In this document: positions 26,370 through 34,879 of the stretch, in pieces
Position numbering within the stretch: the first letter of the stretch is position 1
Layout of the letters: each line of letters starts with the position of its first letter
DNA from: JAGXTF01 sp038317095
GTDB lineage: Bacteria > Bacteroidota > Bacteroidia > NS11-12g > UBA955
Assembly (NCBI GenBank): GCA_038317095.1
Contig: JBBQBB010000001.1
Location: forward strand, 62,001-126,000
Direction of reading: 5' to 3'
Length of the DNA stretch: 64,000 bases
Made by a program: the position numbers and the translations under genes
Notes under the pieces: model-generated
The model's input: the letters and a program-made list of their open reading frames with translations, nothing else
Told to the model about the DNA's origin: nothing
Databases searched by the model: none

Positions 26370-27605
26370 TTAATCATCCAATTCACCGGCAATCACATTC
26401 ATACTGCTCATGGTAAGAATGGCATCGCTAAGCATAGAACCGACAACCATCTCTGGATAGGCTTGGTAATAAATAAAGCAGGGCCTGCGAAAATGCAAAC
26501 GATATGGCGTTCTACCGCCGTCGCTTACCAAATAAAAACCCAATTCTCCATTTGCACCTTCTACGCTATGGTATACTTCACCGGCAGGAATTGGGGTTTC
26601 GCCCATCACAATTTTGAAATGATATATTAATGCTTCCATGCTGCTGTATACTTCCGCCTTTGGCGGTAAATAAAAATCTGGCACATCTGCAAAATAATTC
26701 CCTGCTGGCATATTGTCTAATGCTTGATGAATGATTCGCAAACTTTGGCGAATTTCTTCTTGGCGCACAATGAATCGATCATAAGTGTCGCCATCTTGAC
26801 CCACCGGTATGTCAAATTCAAAATCTTGGTAGCTGCAATATGGATTCATTACACGAACATCAAAATCCACACCCGCAGCGCGCAGGTTTGGACCGGTAAA
26901 ACCATAACCCAATGCTTTTTCTGCAGTAATGGGTCCAGCTTTGATTACCCTATCCATAAAAATACGGTTTCGGGTAAGCAGGCGGTCAAATTCATCAAAC
27001 TTAGCAGGAAACTCTTTTAACCATGCTTTCAGTTTGGTTATAAAAGCCGGGCTAAAATCGCGTTCGAAACCGCCAATGCGTCCGATATTGGTAGTAAGCC
27101 TGGCTCCACAAACCTCTTCATACATTTCATAAATTTTCTCGCGTTCCTGAAACATGTATGTAAAACCCGTTAAAGCTCCTGTATCTACACCTATTACGGT
27201 ATTGCAAACCAAATGATCTGCAATACGAGCCAATTCCATAATAATTACCCGCATGTAATCTACCCTTTTAGGCATTTCTGCACCTATGAGTTTTTCTACC
27301 GTCATAATCCAACCCAAGTTGTTGATGGGCGAACTGCAATAGTTAAGGCGGTCGGTTATGGTTGTAATTTGGTTAAAGGGTCTGCGTTCGGCTAATTTTT
27401 CAAATGCGCGGTGAATGTATCCAATGGTAGGTTCAGAACTTATGATTCTTTCTCCATCCACTTTCATCACATTTTGAAAAATGCCATGGGTAGCAGGGTG
27501 CGTTGGCCCTAGATTTAGTGTTGCTATTTCACCGTCTATGGTTTCGTTCGACATGCCCACATAAGGCGTCATTGGCACTGCAGATTTTACTTCAATTTCA
27601 CTCAT
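26370..27605 (-). CDS. nuoD: NADH-quinone oxidoreductase subunit D
   Basis: 411 residues; separate from NuoC (fused in E. coli). Conserved 'TLNLGPTHPATHGIFQNVMK', 'IGYIHRAFEKLAERRPFNQI', 'ITDRLNYCSSPINNLGW', 'RIIHQALDNMPAG' and the terminal 'MSSMNVIAGELDD'. Peripheral-arm subunit near the quinone site of complex I. ATGA overlap with nuoC. No nuoE follows: the next minus-strand gene is rho. Confidence 0.96.
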   Translation of the reverse strand: MSEIEVKSAVPMTPYVGMSNETIDGEIATLNLGPTHPATHGIFQNVMKVDGERIISSEPTIGYIHRAFEKLAERRPFNQITTITDRLNYCSSPINNLGWIMTVEKLIGAEMPKRVDYMRVIIMELARIADHLVCNTVIGVDTGALTGFTYMFQEREKIYEMYEEVCGARLTTNIGRIGGFERDFSPAFITKLKAWLKEFPAKFDEFDRLLTRNRIFMDRVIKAGPITAEKALGYGFTGPNLRAAGVDFDVRVMNPYCSYQDFEFDIPVGQDGDTYDRFIVRQEEIRQSLRIIHQALDNMPAGNYFADVPDFYLPPKAEVYSSMEALIYHFKIVMGETPIPAGEVYHSVEGANGELGFYLVSDGGRTPYRLHFRRPCFIYYQAYPEMVVGSMLSDAILTMSSMNVIAGELDD

Positions 27606-28108
27606 CTTCCAAAAAATTTATCTGATTTATCCGTACGCGTTTCGTCTTCCAAAGCATACTCCTTGCGCATTGGATGGTAATCCATGCTGTCCATATTTAA
27701 TATTCGGCGCAAATCTGGGTGACCTTGAAATTGAATGCCGTAAAAGTCGAAAGTTTCTCTTTCCATCCAGTTTGCAGCGTCAAAAACCGACGTCAAAGTG
27801 GGGCAAGTGGGATCTTCAATGCTAAAAAACGTTTTTAGACGCAACCGAATGTTGTTTTCCAAACTATGCAGATGGTATACAACGCCCAATTCTTTGCCTT
27901 TGTTATCCGGATAATGGATACCACACAAATCGGTTAGAAATTGCATTTTCAGGTTTTCATCAGATTTGAGATTCGAAATAATGTCTACAATCTCATTGCG
28001 GTTCACTTCAATGCACAACATGCCAAAAGTATCCTCTTGGTTTAAGATTTTTTCGCCCAAGCTTTGGGACAAATGCGCTAGCAATTCTGTATTGTTAAGA
28101 TATGCCAT
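27602..28108 (-). CDS. nuoC: NADH-quinone oxidoreductase subunit C
   Basis: 168 residues, standalone 30-kDa-type subunit. Signature 'FDAANWMERETFDFYGIQFQ' and 'GHPDLRRILNMDSMDYHPMR' match the complex I 30 kDa motif, with 'EYALEDETRTDK' after it. Structural subunit of the peripheral arm that binds NuoD. Starts three bases after nuoB ends. Confidence 0.95.
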   Translation of the reverse strand: MAYLNNTELLAHLSQSLGEKILNQEDTFGMLCIEVNRNEIVDIISNLKSDENLKMQFLTDLCGIHYPDNKGKELGVVYHLHSLENNIRLRLKTFFSIEDPTCPTLTSVFDAANWMERETFDFYGIQFQGHPDLRRILNMDSMDYHPMRKEYALEDETRTDKSDKFFGR

Positions 28109-28111
28109 TGC

Positions 28112-28654
28112 TTATAAGGTTTCAATATGGTAGCTTTCCAACATTTTCTTGTATTCATCGCTGTTGCGGCGGCGTAAACTTTCGTTTTGAACCAATTCTT
28201 GTATTTTAATCAAGCCATCAATAATTTGCTCCGGGCGCGGTGGGCAACCTGGCACGTAAACATCAACTGGAATGATGGTATCGATACCCTGCAAAACGCT
28301 GTAAGTATCAAAAATACCACCACTGCATGCACATGCTCCCACACTCATCACCCATTTGGGTTCAGCCATTTGGTCGTACACTTGTTTTAGTACTGGTCCC
28401 ATTTTTTTGGCAATCGTTCCCATCACCATCAACAAATCTGCTTGACGGGGAGAGAAAGAAAGTCTTTCACTGCCAAAACGGGCCAAATCATAATTGGCTC
28501 CCATTGTAGCCATAAATTCAATGCCGCAGCAAGAGGTGGCAAAAGGAAGGGGCCAAAGAGAATAAGATCTTGCAAGACCGATTGCGCTGTCTAGCTTTGT
28601 TGCGAAGAAACCTTGTCCTTCAAAGCCTTCTGGTTGTTCAGCTATATTTACCAT
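28112..28654 (-). CDS. nuoB: NADH-quinone oxidoreductase subunit B
   Basis: 180 residues. All four ligands of the N2 [4Fe-4S] cluster are present: tandem Cys42-Cys43 ('ATSCCGIEFMAT'), Cys108 ('SVGACACSGG') and Cys137 ('VPGCPPRPE'). N2 passes electrons to quinone. Part of nuoABCD; 37 bases separate it from nuoA. Confidence 0.96.
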   Translation of the reverse strand: MVNIAEQPEGFEGQGFFATKLDSAIGLARSYSLWPLPFATSCCGIEFMATMGANYDLARFGSERLSFSPRQADLLMVMGTIAKKMGPVLKQVYDQMAEPKWVMSVGACACSGGIFDTYSVLQGIDTIIPVDVYVPGCPPRPEQIIDGLIKIQELVQNESLRRRNSDEYKKMLESYHIETL

Positions 28655-28691
28655 TTAACGAGTTATAAGTTGTGGGTTGTAAGTTTGCTTG

Positions 28692-29057
28692 TTAACGTTC
28701 CCATTCGAGGCCGCCCTTTTTCCAAACGTAGAGGAATCCTGCTAGAAATAGTCCTACAAATATGAGAACCGCAGCGAATCCTTCGCCACCCATTTCTCTA
28801 ATATTTACCGCATACGGATAAAAAAAAATTACTTCCACATCAAACAATACAAACAAAATTGCCGTAAGAAAATATTTTACCGATACTGGAAAACGGGCAT
28901 TGCCTTGGCTTTCAATGCCACATTCAAATACTTCATCTTTTTGTTTGGTTTTGCGGTTAGGACCCAAAAGTGGCGATATGCCAAATACCAATGCGACAAA
29001 GCCAACGGCCACGCCAATTTGAATTAAAATGGGAATATAACTGGAAGAATTGCTCAT
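28692..29057 (-). CDS. nuoA: NADH-quinone oxidoreductase subunit A
   Basis: 121 residues, three transmembrane helices ('IPILIQIGVAVGFVALVFGI', 'FLTAILFVLFDVEVIFFYPY', 'FAAVLIFVGLFLAGFLYVWK'). 'VFECGIESQGNARFPVSVKY' holds the conserved Cys loop of the quinone-site subunit. First gene of the cluster, with TACATTTG at 29069-29076 (minus) 11 bases upstream. Confidence 0.95.
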   Translation of the reverse strand: MSNSSSYIPILIQIGVAVGFVALVFGISPLLGPNRKTKQKDEVFECGIESQGNARFPVSVKYFLTAILFVLFDVEVIFFYPYAVNIREMGGEGFAAVLIFVGLFLAGFLYVWKKGGLEWER

Positions 29058-29068
29058 AGATTGCCCTG

Positions 29069-29076
29069 CAAATGTA
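29069..29076 (-). promoter_or_regulatory. -7 box TACATTTG of the nuoABCD operon
   Basis: Perfect TAnnTTTG on the minus strand, 11 bases before nuoA. No well-spaced -33 TTTG seen. Confidence 0.4.
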
Positions 29077-29162
29077 ATGCACGAACCTGAATTTGAATTG
29101 CAAAAAATAGCGTTGTTTCACTCTTTTTTTCATTACTGTGACATTTGATTGAATTCAATTCT

Positions 29163-29170
29163 TAAATTTG
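29163..29170 (+). promoter_or_regulatory. -7 box TAAATTTG of the choice-of-anchor-type T9SS gene
   Basis: Perfect TAnnTTTG, 10 bases before the ATG at 29181. TTTG at 29144-29147 is 15 bases upstream, shorter than the usual spacer. Confidence 0.4.
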
Positions 29171-29180
29171 CCCTATAAAT

Positions 29181-29978
29181 ATGAAGAAAAAAATACTTTT
29201 AATGGGCTCAGCCCTTTTGATTTTTGTATTGGCTACGGCAAACAAAAACGGCCCTGGTGGCGATTATACAGGTGCTCCTTTGCTCAATGGCAATGCTGGG
29301 GCTACATGCGCTACAACCAACTGTCACGCAGATGGAAGCAATAGAAATGGCTCATTGAACGTTGCCGTTACGGAAAAAGGGAAATTCACACCTGTAACCA
29401 AATACAAATCGGGCACCACATACACAGTTGCAGTAGCTGTTTCAGGTACATTTGGCTCTAAATATGGCTTTTCAGCCACTGTATTAGACCCATCACGCGC
29501 GAAAACGGGTGTAACTGATGGTGCTGCCAGTGGCACCAAAATTATGAGTTTAAACTCTAGGAGCATAGCAATGCAAAGCGCCCCGTCCTTATTGGGAATT
29601 TTTAGTTTCGATTGGACTCCAGGCAGCACGCCAGACAGTGTTACCATTTATGCCGCTGGAAACGCAGCGGATGGCTTAGATAACAGCACAGGCGACCAAA
29701 TTCTTACCACCAAAAAAATATTGTATTTCGACAAAACCAGCGCTGTTTCTCACACAGATATATCTAGTGCTTTTGCTGTGTATCCAAATCCAACGGCCAA
29801 TTTCATTCACTTTTCAAAAAAGATGGACTTTGCAGAAATCTTGGACATACAGGGTAAAATTGTACTAACAGCAAACCAAGCAATAAGTTTGGATTGCTCA
29901 AACTTGGCAAAAGGCATTTATTTTGTTCGCATGCAAAACGGAGAAAATACAAGCATAGAAAAATTGGTAAAAGAATAA
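29181..29978 (+). CDS. Secreted T9SS type A protein with choice-of-anchor V/Reeler-like domain
   Basis: 265 residues. Signal peptide 'ILLMGSALLIFVLATA'. The first domain opens 'GPGGDYTGAPLLNGNAGATC' followed by 'TTNCHADG', the Gly-Ala-Pro plus CxxxxCH-like pattern of the choice-of-anchor V family, then an immunoglobulin-like fold. The final ~75 residues are the type A T9SS domain ('FAVYPNPTANFIHF', 'ILDIQGKIVLTANQ', 'LAKGIYFVRMQ'). Surface or secreted product. Its terminator is at 30001-30042. Confidence 0.88.
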   Translation: MKKKILLMGSALLIFVLATANKNGPGGDYTGAPLLNGNAGATCATTNCHADGSNRNGSLNVAVTEKGKFTPVTKYKSGTTYTVAVAVSGTFGSKYGFSATVLDPSRAKTGVTDGAASGTKIMSLNSRSIAMQSAPSLLGIFSFDWTPGSTPDSVTIYAAGNAADGLDNSTGDQILTTKKILYFDKTSAVSHTDISSAFAVYPNPTANFIHFSKKMDFAEILDIQGKIVLTANQAISLDCSNLAKGIYFVRMQNGENTSIEKLVKE

Positions 29979-30000
29979 CGCAAAAAATATTTTCTTTGAA

Positions 30001-30042
30001 AAAAAGTCAAAAATTGAAAAAATCTTTTTGGCTTTTTTTTTG
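30001..30042 (+). terminator. Rho-independent terminator after the T9SS gene
   Basis: 13-bp AT-rich stem AAAAAGTCAAAAA (30001-30013) / TTTTTGGCTTTTT (30025-30037) with two G-U or G-C changes, followed by more T. Confidence 0.7.
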
Positions 30043-30363
30043 CAGTAGAAATTGCCAATATATATGTATAATTACTATAAATAAAATGAATAAAATATAA
30101 ATACTTTAAGGAGCTACATTAATAAGAAGATCACCCCAAGAACAAGTTCGGTAACTTTATTTCTATAGCTCTAGCGTTTAACCCAAAACCGCATGCGTGG
30201 CGGTAGAAATCTAAATGCTGGTTTGCAAGTTTTTTACCTTAAAGGCTTGGCTTTTGGGGTACCTTTTGGTCCGCCGCGGCGCAATGCAAAAAGGTACAAA
30301 CAAGTATTTTCAAAAAACCCTATTTTGCCCCAATGTTAGGATGAATTTATTCTCTACTTTGCA
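30043..30363. other. Intergenic region without a gene, GC-richer in its second half
   Basis: No ORF of substance. The part from about 30170 to 30330 is noticeably more GC-rich than its surroundings and holds the hairpin described separately. Possibly a dispersed intergenic repeat or a small RNA; nothing decisive. Confidence 0.4.
30259..30297. repeat. Perfect 9-bp inverted repeat with GC-palindromic loop
   Basis: GTACCTTTT (30259-30267) pairs with AAAAGGTAC (30289-30297); the 21-base loop contains the palindrome GCCGCGGC. There is no T-run, so it is not an ordinary terminator. Confidence 0.7.
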
Positions 30364-31374
30364 CTATTTCCTCGCATTCAATGCCCTATGAAAAGCCCTG
30401 GCATTGTCCAGATGTGCTTCCCATGTTTCGGCAAAATTGTGGTATCCAGAAAAATCGGCCTTTGCACAAAAATACAAATAGGTATGTTGACCATAATTTA
30501 AAACGGCATCGTAAGCTGCAACATTGGGAATGCAAATGGGTCCAGGTGGCAATCCTTTGTGCAGGTAGGTATTGTATGGCGATTCTATTTTCAAATCAGT
30601 ACCCAAAACCCTACCGTTGTGTTTTCTTGCAAAAACCACGGTTGGGTCGGCTTGCAAAAGCATGTTTTTTCTCAATCGGTTTATGTAAACACCCGCAATA
30701 TTTTCATATTCGTCCGTTTTATTGCTTTCTTTATTTACAATACTTGCAATGATAGCCACCTGTTCTCGGTCCAGTCCTTGTTCCAATGCCTTTTGTTTTC
30801 TGCTTTTAGACCAGAATTTTTCTTTTTCGGATTGCATTCTTTTTAGAAACACTTCCAAATTGTCTGAAACATAAAAATTGTATGTATTGGGAATGAAAAA
30901 CGCTGGCCAATTCTTGTCATTAAAACCCAGTGAATCCGTACCATTCGATTTTGTTAACATTCCAAACAAAGTATCAGCCGTTACTTCCATATTGGCAGCA
31001 ACCGCCTCGGCCAAAGTGCGGGCATCCCAACTCCCTTTTATCACCAAGTTGCGGGTTTGTTTGCGGTTTTCCTTTAAATTTTTTACAATATCATACAAAC
31101 TGCTTTTGGCAGGAATTTGAATAAAACAGGCCTTAACCTTTTCGTAACCCAACCGATTTGCCCAAACCACAATGTCCTGTTGCTCTTCTTTGCTCAAAAA
31201 AATAACTTTACCCAATTCTTGGGCCATTTTTTCCATACTCCAACCCTGCCTTACCCTAAGTTTCACCTCCTTATTGGCGTGGTTGAGGTTTGAAAACAAT
31301 ACAAACCCAAAATATCCAGCCGCAATAGAAAAAACGACCAAAACAACAAGACCTACCCAAAGGATTTTCTTCAT
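30364..31374 (-). CDS. mltG: Endolytic murein transglycosylase MltG
   Basis: 336 residues. One N-terminal membrane anchor ('ILWVGLVVLVVFSIAAGYFG'), a LysM-like region, then the YceG domain: catalytic Glu in 'VAIIASIVNKESNKTDEY', 'NIAGVYINRLRKNMLLQADP', 'YNTYLHKGLPPGPICIPNVA', and the terminal 'KADFSGYHNFAETWEAH'. Inner-membrane enzyme that cleaves nascent glycan strands. TATTTTTG (31383-31390, minus) lies 8 bases before its ATG. Divergent from dapB. Confidence 0.93.
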   Translation of the reverse strand: MKKILWVGLVVLVVFSIAAGYFGFVLFSNLNHANKEVKLRVRQGWSMEKMAQELGKVIFLSKEEQQDIVVWANRLGYEKVKACFIQIPAKSSLYDIVKNLKENRKQTRNLVIKGSWDARTLAEAVAANMEVTADTLFGMLTKSNGTDSLGFNDKNWPAFFIPNTYNFYVSDNLEVFLKRMQSEKEKFWSKSRKQKALEQGLDREQVAIIASIVNKESNKTDEYENIAGVYINRLRKNMLLQADPTVVFARKHNGRVLGTDLKIESPYNTYLHKGLPPGPICIPNVAAYDAVLNYGQHTYLYFCAKADFSGYHNFAETWEAHLDNARAFHRALNARK

Positions 31375-31437
31375 AAACAGGGCAAAAATAAGATTTCTGT
31401 AAGATATTTTCCATTGAAATAAATGTGGTTTTGGCGT

Positions 31438-31470
31438 TTTGTGGTTTGCCGCCTGCGCTGCCTATCTTTG
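31438..31470 (+). promoter_or_regulatory. Promoter of dapB-lepB at the GTG start
   Basis: TTTG at 31438-31441, 21-base spacer, TATCTTTG at 31463-31470 (perfect), then four bases and GTG at 31475. Predicts a leaderless mRNA. Confidence 0.6.
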
Positions 31471-31474
31471 CCCT

Positions 31475-32203
31475 GTGAAAATAGCATTGCTTGGCTACGG
31501 CAAAATGGGGTTGGAAATTGAAAAAATTGCAGCCCAGCGCCACCATCAAATTGTACATACCTTTACCACAAAAAATCCGGCAGATTTAGACCGCTTGAAA
31601 GATGCAGATGTGGTTATTGAATTTACCCGACCCGAAGCTTGTGTGCAAAATTTAAAACTTTGTTTTGCTGCGGGCGTTCCTGTAGTTACTGGCACTACGG
31701 GCTGGTATGCAGAATTGGCCCATGTGAAAGCGGCTTGCAACCAAACACATGGGGCATTGTTTACTGCAACCAACTTTAGCCTAGGGGTAAACATTGCGTA
31801 TTTTATGAACCGCATTTTGGCAAAAATCATGGCCAAGCAGGACGGTTACAGTGCGGGGATTACTGAAATTCACCATACCCGCAAATTGGATGCGCCCAGC
31901 GGCACAGCCATATCCTTAGCAGAGGGAATCATCGATAACAATCCACGTTTTAACGGATGGGAATTGGGTGAGAATACCGCAAAAAGTGGCGCCCTGCCTA
32001 TCCATGCCCTTCGGGAAGGCGATGTGCCCGGCACCCATGTTGTTCAATATAACAGCGACATAGACCGTATAGAAATAAAACATGAAGCACACAACAGAAA
32101 AGGATTTGCACTTGGGGCAGTTTTGGCTGCCGAATGGCTTGCCGATAAAAAAGGTATTTTTGGTATGCAAGACATGCTTAAATTTGACGCTTTGATTAAA
32201 TAA
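31475..32203 (+). CDS. dapB: 4-hydroxy-tetrahydrodipicolinate reductase
   Basis: 242 residues from the GTG at 31475, which puts the NAD(P)-binding 'IALLGYGKMGLEIEK' at the N-terminus. Other DapB motifs: 'VTGTTGWYAEL', 'TNFSLGVNIAYFMNR', catalytic 'EIHHTRKLDAPSGTA', and 'GTHVVQYNSDIDRIEIKHEA'. It makes tetrahydrodipicolinate for lysine and meso-diaminopimelate. The stop overlaps the ATG of lepB (TAATG). Confidence 0.95.
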   Translation: MKIALLGYGKMGLEIEKIAAQRHHQIVHTFTTKNPADLDRLKDADVVIEFTRPEACVQNLKLCFAAGVPVVTGTTGWYAELAHVKAACNQTHGALFTATNFSLGVNIAYFMNRILAKIMAKQDGYSAGITEIHHTRKLDAPSGTAISLAEGIIDNNPRFNGWELGENTAKSGALPIHALREGDVPGTHVVQYNSDIDRIEIKHEAHNRKGFALGAVLAAEWLADKKGIFGMQDMLKFDALIK

Positions 32204-33738
32204 TGGGATCTTATCAACTTGGTTTATTCATGGCCCTTTGGGTGGCGGCATTTTTACTTACCCGTATTGGGCTTTCTGTACTGTTTAAAAAAGCGGGCTA
32301 CAACCCAATCCTGGCCTTTATCCCCATACTTAGTTGGTGGTGGTGGCTAAAGGTAGTAAACCGCCCCAAATGGTACATGATAGGCATGGTGATTCCATGC
32401 ATAAACATCCTGTTTAGCTTTAACATTACGCTAGATTTGCTTCGCAGTTTTGGCCAATTTCGCTGGTGGCAGCATTTTATAGGCACCGTTTTTACTTTCA
32501 TTTACTTGCCATATATGGCTTTTGACAAAAATGTAAAATACCTAGGTGGCGCTGGCGATGCCGAATGGCGCAAAAAGAATATTCCACCGCACCGCGGCAG
32601 CAGAGAATGGGCAGATGCCCTGTTGTTTGCCATGTACGTTGCCGGTGGTATGCGTAGTTTGTACTTCGATTTGTACCAAATCCCTACCCCATCCATGGAA
32701 AGCAACTTGATGGTGGGTGATTTTTTGGTTGTGAGTCGCGCTAAAATAGGCATGCGTATTCCCATGACGCCCATAGCCATTCCAGTTTTGGCCCACAAGG
32801 AACTAATGGGAATGCAAGCATTTAGCGATATTTTAGAATTGCCCTATATGCGATTGGGAGGCTGGTATACCATTAAAAACAACGATGTAATTGTGTTTAA
32901 CTGGCCGGCTGATGAAGAACAATTTCCAGTGGATAAAAAAGAAAACTATGTGAAACGCTGCGTGGGTGTCCCTGGAGATTCATTGAAAGTAGTTAACGGA
33001 CAAGTTTATATCAACAACAAAAAATTACCTGTGGTTGGGCATACCCAAAAAAGGTATTTGTGTATTTTAAAAGAAACGGTAACCCAAGACTTTTTGCTGG
33101 AATACAGTTTGGGAGATTACAACATTCCGGTTGACGCGGTAAAAATGATTGAAGAGGCAGCGAAAACCAAAACCACCATAAACCCAATTTGGATTTATAC
33201 ATGGCCAGAAAATGCCGATAAAATCAAAGGCGATCCTAGGGTGAAAAGTTTGTTTGAAGCTACCCAAGACCATGTTTCTACTTCCATGACCTTTCCAAAC
33301 TGCATTTCTGAAAGCCAAGAAGTTACCAATTGGGACATCAACGATTACGGGCCCATTTATTTGCCAAAACGTGGAGATAAAATTACCCTCACCAAAGGCA
33401 ATTGGGAATATTATAAACTTGCAGTAAACAAATACGAAAAAGCGGGCATTGAATTCAATGGCACGGGCTTTAGTAAAAATGGTGAACCCATTACCAGTTA
33501 TACTTTTAAGTTGGGTTATTATTGGATGATGGGCGACAACCGCTACAACAGTTTGGATTCTCGTTTCTGGGGCTATGTACCCGAGGACCACGTGGTAGGC
33601 AAACCGCTATTCACTTTCCTTAGCATCCGCAAAGTCATTGGCATAGATGAATTGGGTCAACCCAAAAATGCGCATGGCAATCCTGAATACGACACCAAAG
33701 GAATACGTTGGGAGAAGATATTGAAGACGATTGAGTAA
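32203..33738 (+). CDS. lepB: Signal peptidase I
   Basis: 511 residues, the long Bacteroidota form. Three or four N-terminal membrane helices, then the S26 domain: Ser164 in 'QIPTPSMESNLMVGDFLVVS', Lys251 in 'NYVKRCVGVPGDSL', and box E 'YWMMGDNRYNSLDSRFWGYV'. A ~200-residue insert lies between the Lys box and 'MMGDNR', as is common in this phylum. Cleaves Sec signal peptides at the periplasmic face, so it serves the many exported proteins encoded in this window. Confidence 0.94.
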   Translation: MGSYQLGLFMALWVAAFLLTRIGLSVLFKKAGYNPILAFIPILSWWWWLKVVNRPKWYMIGMVIPCINILFSFNITLDLLRSFGQFRWWQHFIGTVFTFIYLPYMAFDKNVKYLGGAGDAEWRKKNIPPHRGSREWADALLFAMYVAGGMRSLYFDLYQIPTPSMESNLMVGDFLVVSRAKIGMRIPMTPIAIPVLAHKELMGMQAFSDILELPYMRLGGWYTIKNNDVIVFNWPADEEQFPVDKKENYVKRCVGVPGDSLKVVNGQVYINNKKLPVVGHTQKRYLCILKETVTQDFLLEYSLGDYNIPVDAVKMIEEAAKTKTTINPIWIYTWPENADKIKGDPRVKSLFEATQDHVSTSMTFPNCISESQEVTNWDINDYGPIYLPKRGDKITLTKGNWEYYKLAVNKYEKAGIEFNGTGFSKNGEPITSYTFKLGYYWMMGDNRYNSLDSRFWGYVPEDHVVGKPLFTFLSIRKVIGIDELGQPKNAHGNPEYDTKGIRWEKILKTIE

Positions 33739-34087
33739 GTTTAAAGTTTAAAGTTTAACAGCCGGTAGACGATGGGCATACGATGGGAAGACGCGGAAAT
33801 TTGTCAATAGGGCTGATAATAAAACGAAAAAAAAGAAAAACGCCGCGGGATTCGCGGCGTTTTTTATGGGTGATTGTTGTTTTTAGATTTCCTTCAGAGC
33901 CTAATGCGCGGATCAGAACTGGCGTAATATTGCCAGCGCTAACATCTTTTCGACTCCAAAGTGAATACTTCCACGCCACTGCGAGGCGCATCACAATCTT
34001 CCTACATGATTTCATGGCCGTACCCGGTTGTTTTGCTTTCAACCATAAACCCAGGCTCGTATCGGCTGTTATCATCTCCGCCGCAGC
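33739..34087. other. Intergenic stretch with direct repeats and unexplained GC-richer sequence
   Basis: Starts with three tandem AGTTTAA-type units (33738-33760), then the terminator, then 33880-34090, which is more GC-rich than neighbours. Two overlapping ~100-codon ORFs, one per strand, cross the terminator hairpin and look artefactual. It directly abuts the truncated IS630 copy and may be a decayed mobile or repeat sequence. Confidence 0.4.
33838..33866. terminator. Terminator after lepB
   Basis: AACGCCGCG / CGCGGCGTT 9-bp stem, loop GGATT, T6 to the right and A5 to the left; may act in both directions. Confidence 0.9.
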
Positions 34088-34109
34088 GGATTAATACCAA
34101 ATACAAATA

Positions 34110-34688
34110 TTAATTAGTCCAATCAATGTATTCAAAAATGTATGGATATGAGCAAGCAGAAATAATCGTTTTTTCTGTTAATTGATTTACTTGACTTTCA
34201 ATAAAGTCTGATAGTTTATTTAAATTTTTGAATAGACAGCCTGTAAAATTCGCTTTTGTTATTTCCCACATTCTTTCTGCAGGGTTTAATTCGGGACAAT
34301 ACGGTGGCAAAAAAATAAGACCTATATTATTTGGTATTTTTAATTCGTTTGATTTGTGAAAGCCATCGTTATCCAGCACTATGTTTTTAAATTCATTCGG
34401 ATCTTGTTCTGAAAATTGGTTAAGATAAATTTGAAACGTATCATTATTGCAAAATGGCAATTCTAATAAGAAACTTTTTCCATTTATCGGGGAAAAGGCT
34501 CCAAACAAATAGGTTGATTTAAATACTTGCTGAAAAAGACCTATAGGCTTTACTCCTTTGGCAGTTAAAGCTTTACCATTTTTGGTAAATAAACCAAATC
34601 TGCTTTCGTCTTGGAAATATAAGTTTACATTTTCAAATTGAGAGTCTATTATAAAAACTTCTTCTTGAATTATTTGACCGAAGTTTTT
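34110..34688 (-). CDS. IS630 transposase, DDE catalytic part (OrfB)
   Basis: About 190 residues, open from a stop at 34689-34691. Triad visible: Asp in 'NLYFQDESRFGLF', Asp in 'NIVLDNDGFHKS', Glu in 'PPYCPELNPAERMWE', the classic IS630 arrangement with 35 residues or so between the last two. No own start: it would be reached from OrfA by -1 slippage on the A7 run at 34684-34690, giving 'FKKNFGQIIQEE' at the junction. Confidence 0.8.
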   Translation of the reverse strand, partial: KNFGQIIQEEVFIIDSQFENVNLYFQDESRFGLFTKNGKALTAKGVKPIGLFQQVFKSTYLFGAFSPINGKSFLLELPFCNNDTFQIYLNQFSEQDPNEFKNIVLDNDGFHKSNELKIPNNIGLIFLPPYCPELNPAERMWEITKANFTGCLFKNLNKLSDFIESQVNQLTEKTIISACSYPYIFEYIDWTN

Positions 34689-34879
34689 TTAAAAGTGTCC
34701 ATTGCTAGTTCATCCTTTAATATATGGGATTTGCGAGCAACCTTAATTTTGCTTCCAAAATGGCGCTTCGCATATTCTACAACAGTGCTATATTTTATTT
34801 CTTTGCCCAATTCATCTTTGATCCAATGCATTAGTTCTTTGTAACCTCTTAAAGCATTTTTAGGCTGTTTTAATTTCAC
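34670..34879 (-). pseudogene. IS630 transposase OrfA, N-terminally truncated
   Basis: 69 codons from a GTG that is probably not a true start. 'YKELMHWIKDELGKEIKYST' and 'VVEYAKRHFGSKIKVARKSH' correspond to the second winged-helix part of IS630 OrfA. The first HTH (about 60 residues) is absent, with a stop six codons upstream. The A7 slip site before the end overlaps OrfB. Confidence 0.7.

Noticed and set aside
30043..30258. Possible SRP RNA, tmRNA or tRNA in the 30 kb gap
   Set aside because: I could not find conserved loop sequences or a cloverleaf; only a plain hairpin is visible nearby.
33755..34094. Two overlapping ~100-codon ORFs, one on each strand
   Set aside because: Both read through the lepB terminator hairpin and resemble no protein family; kept only as a note on composition.
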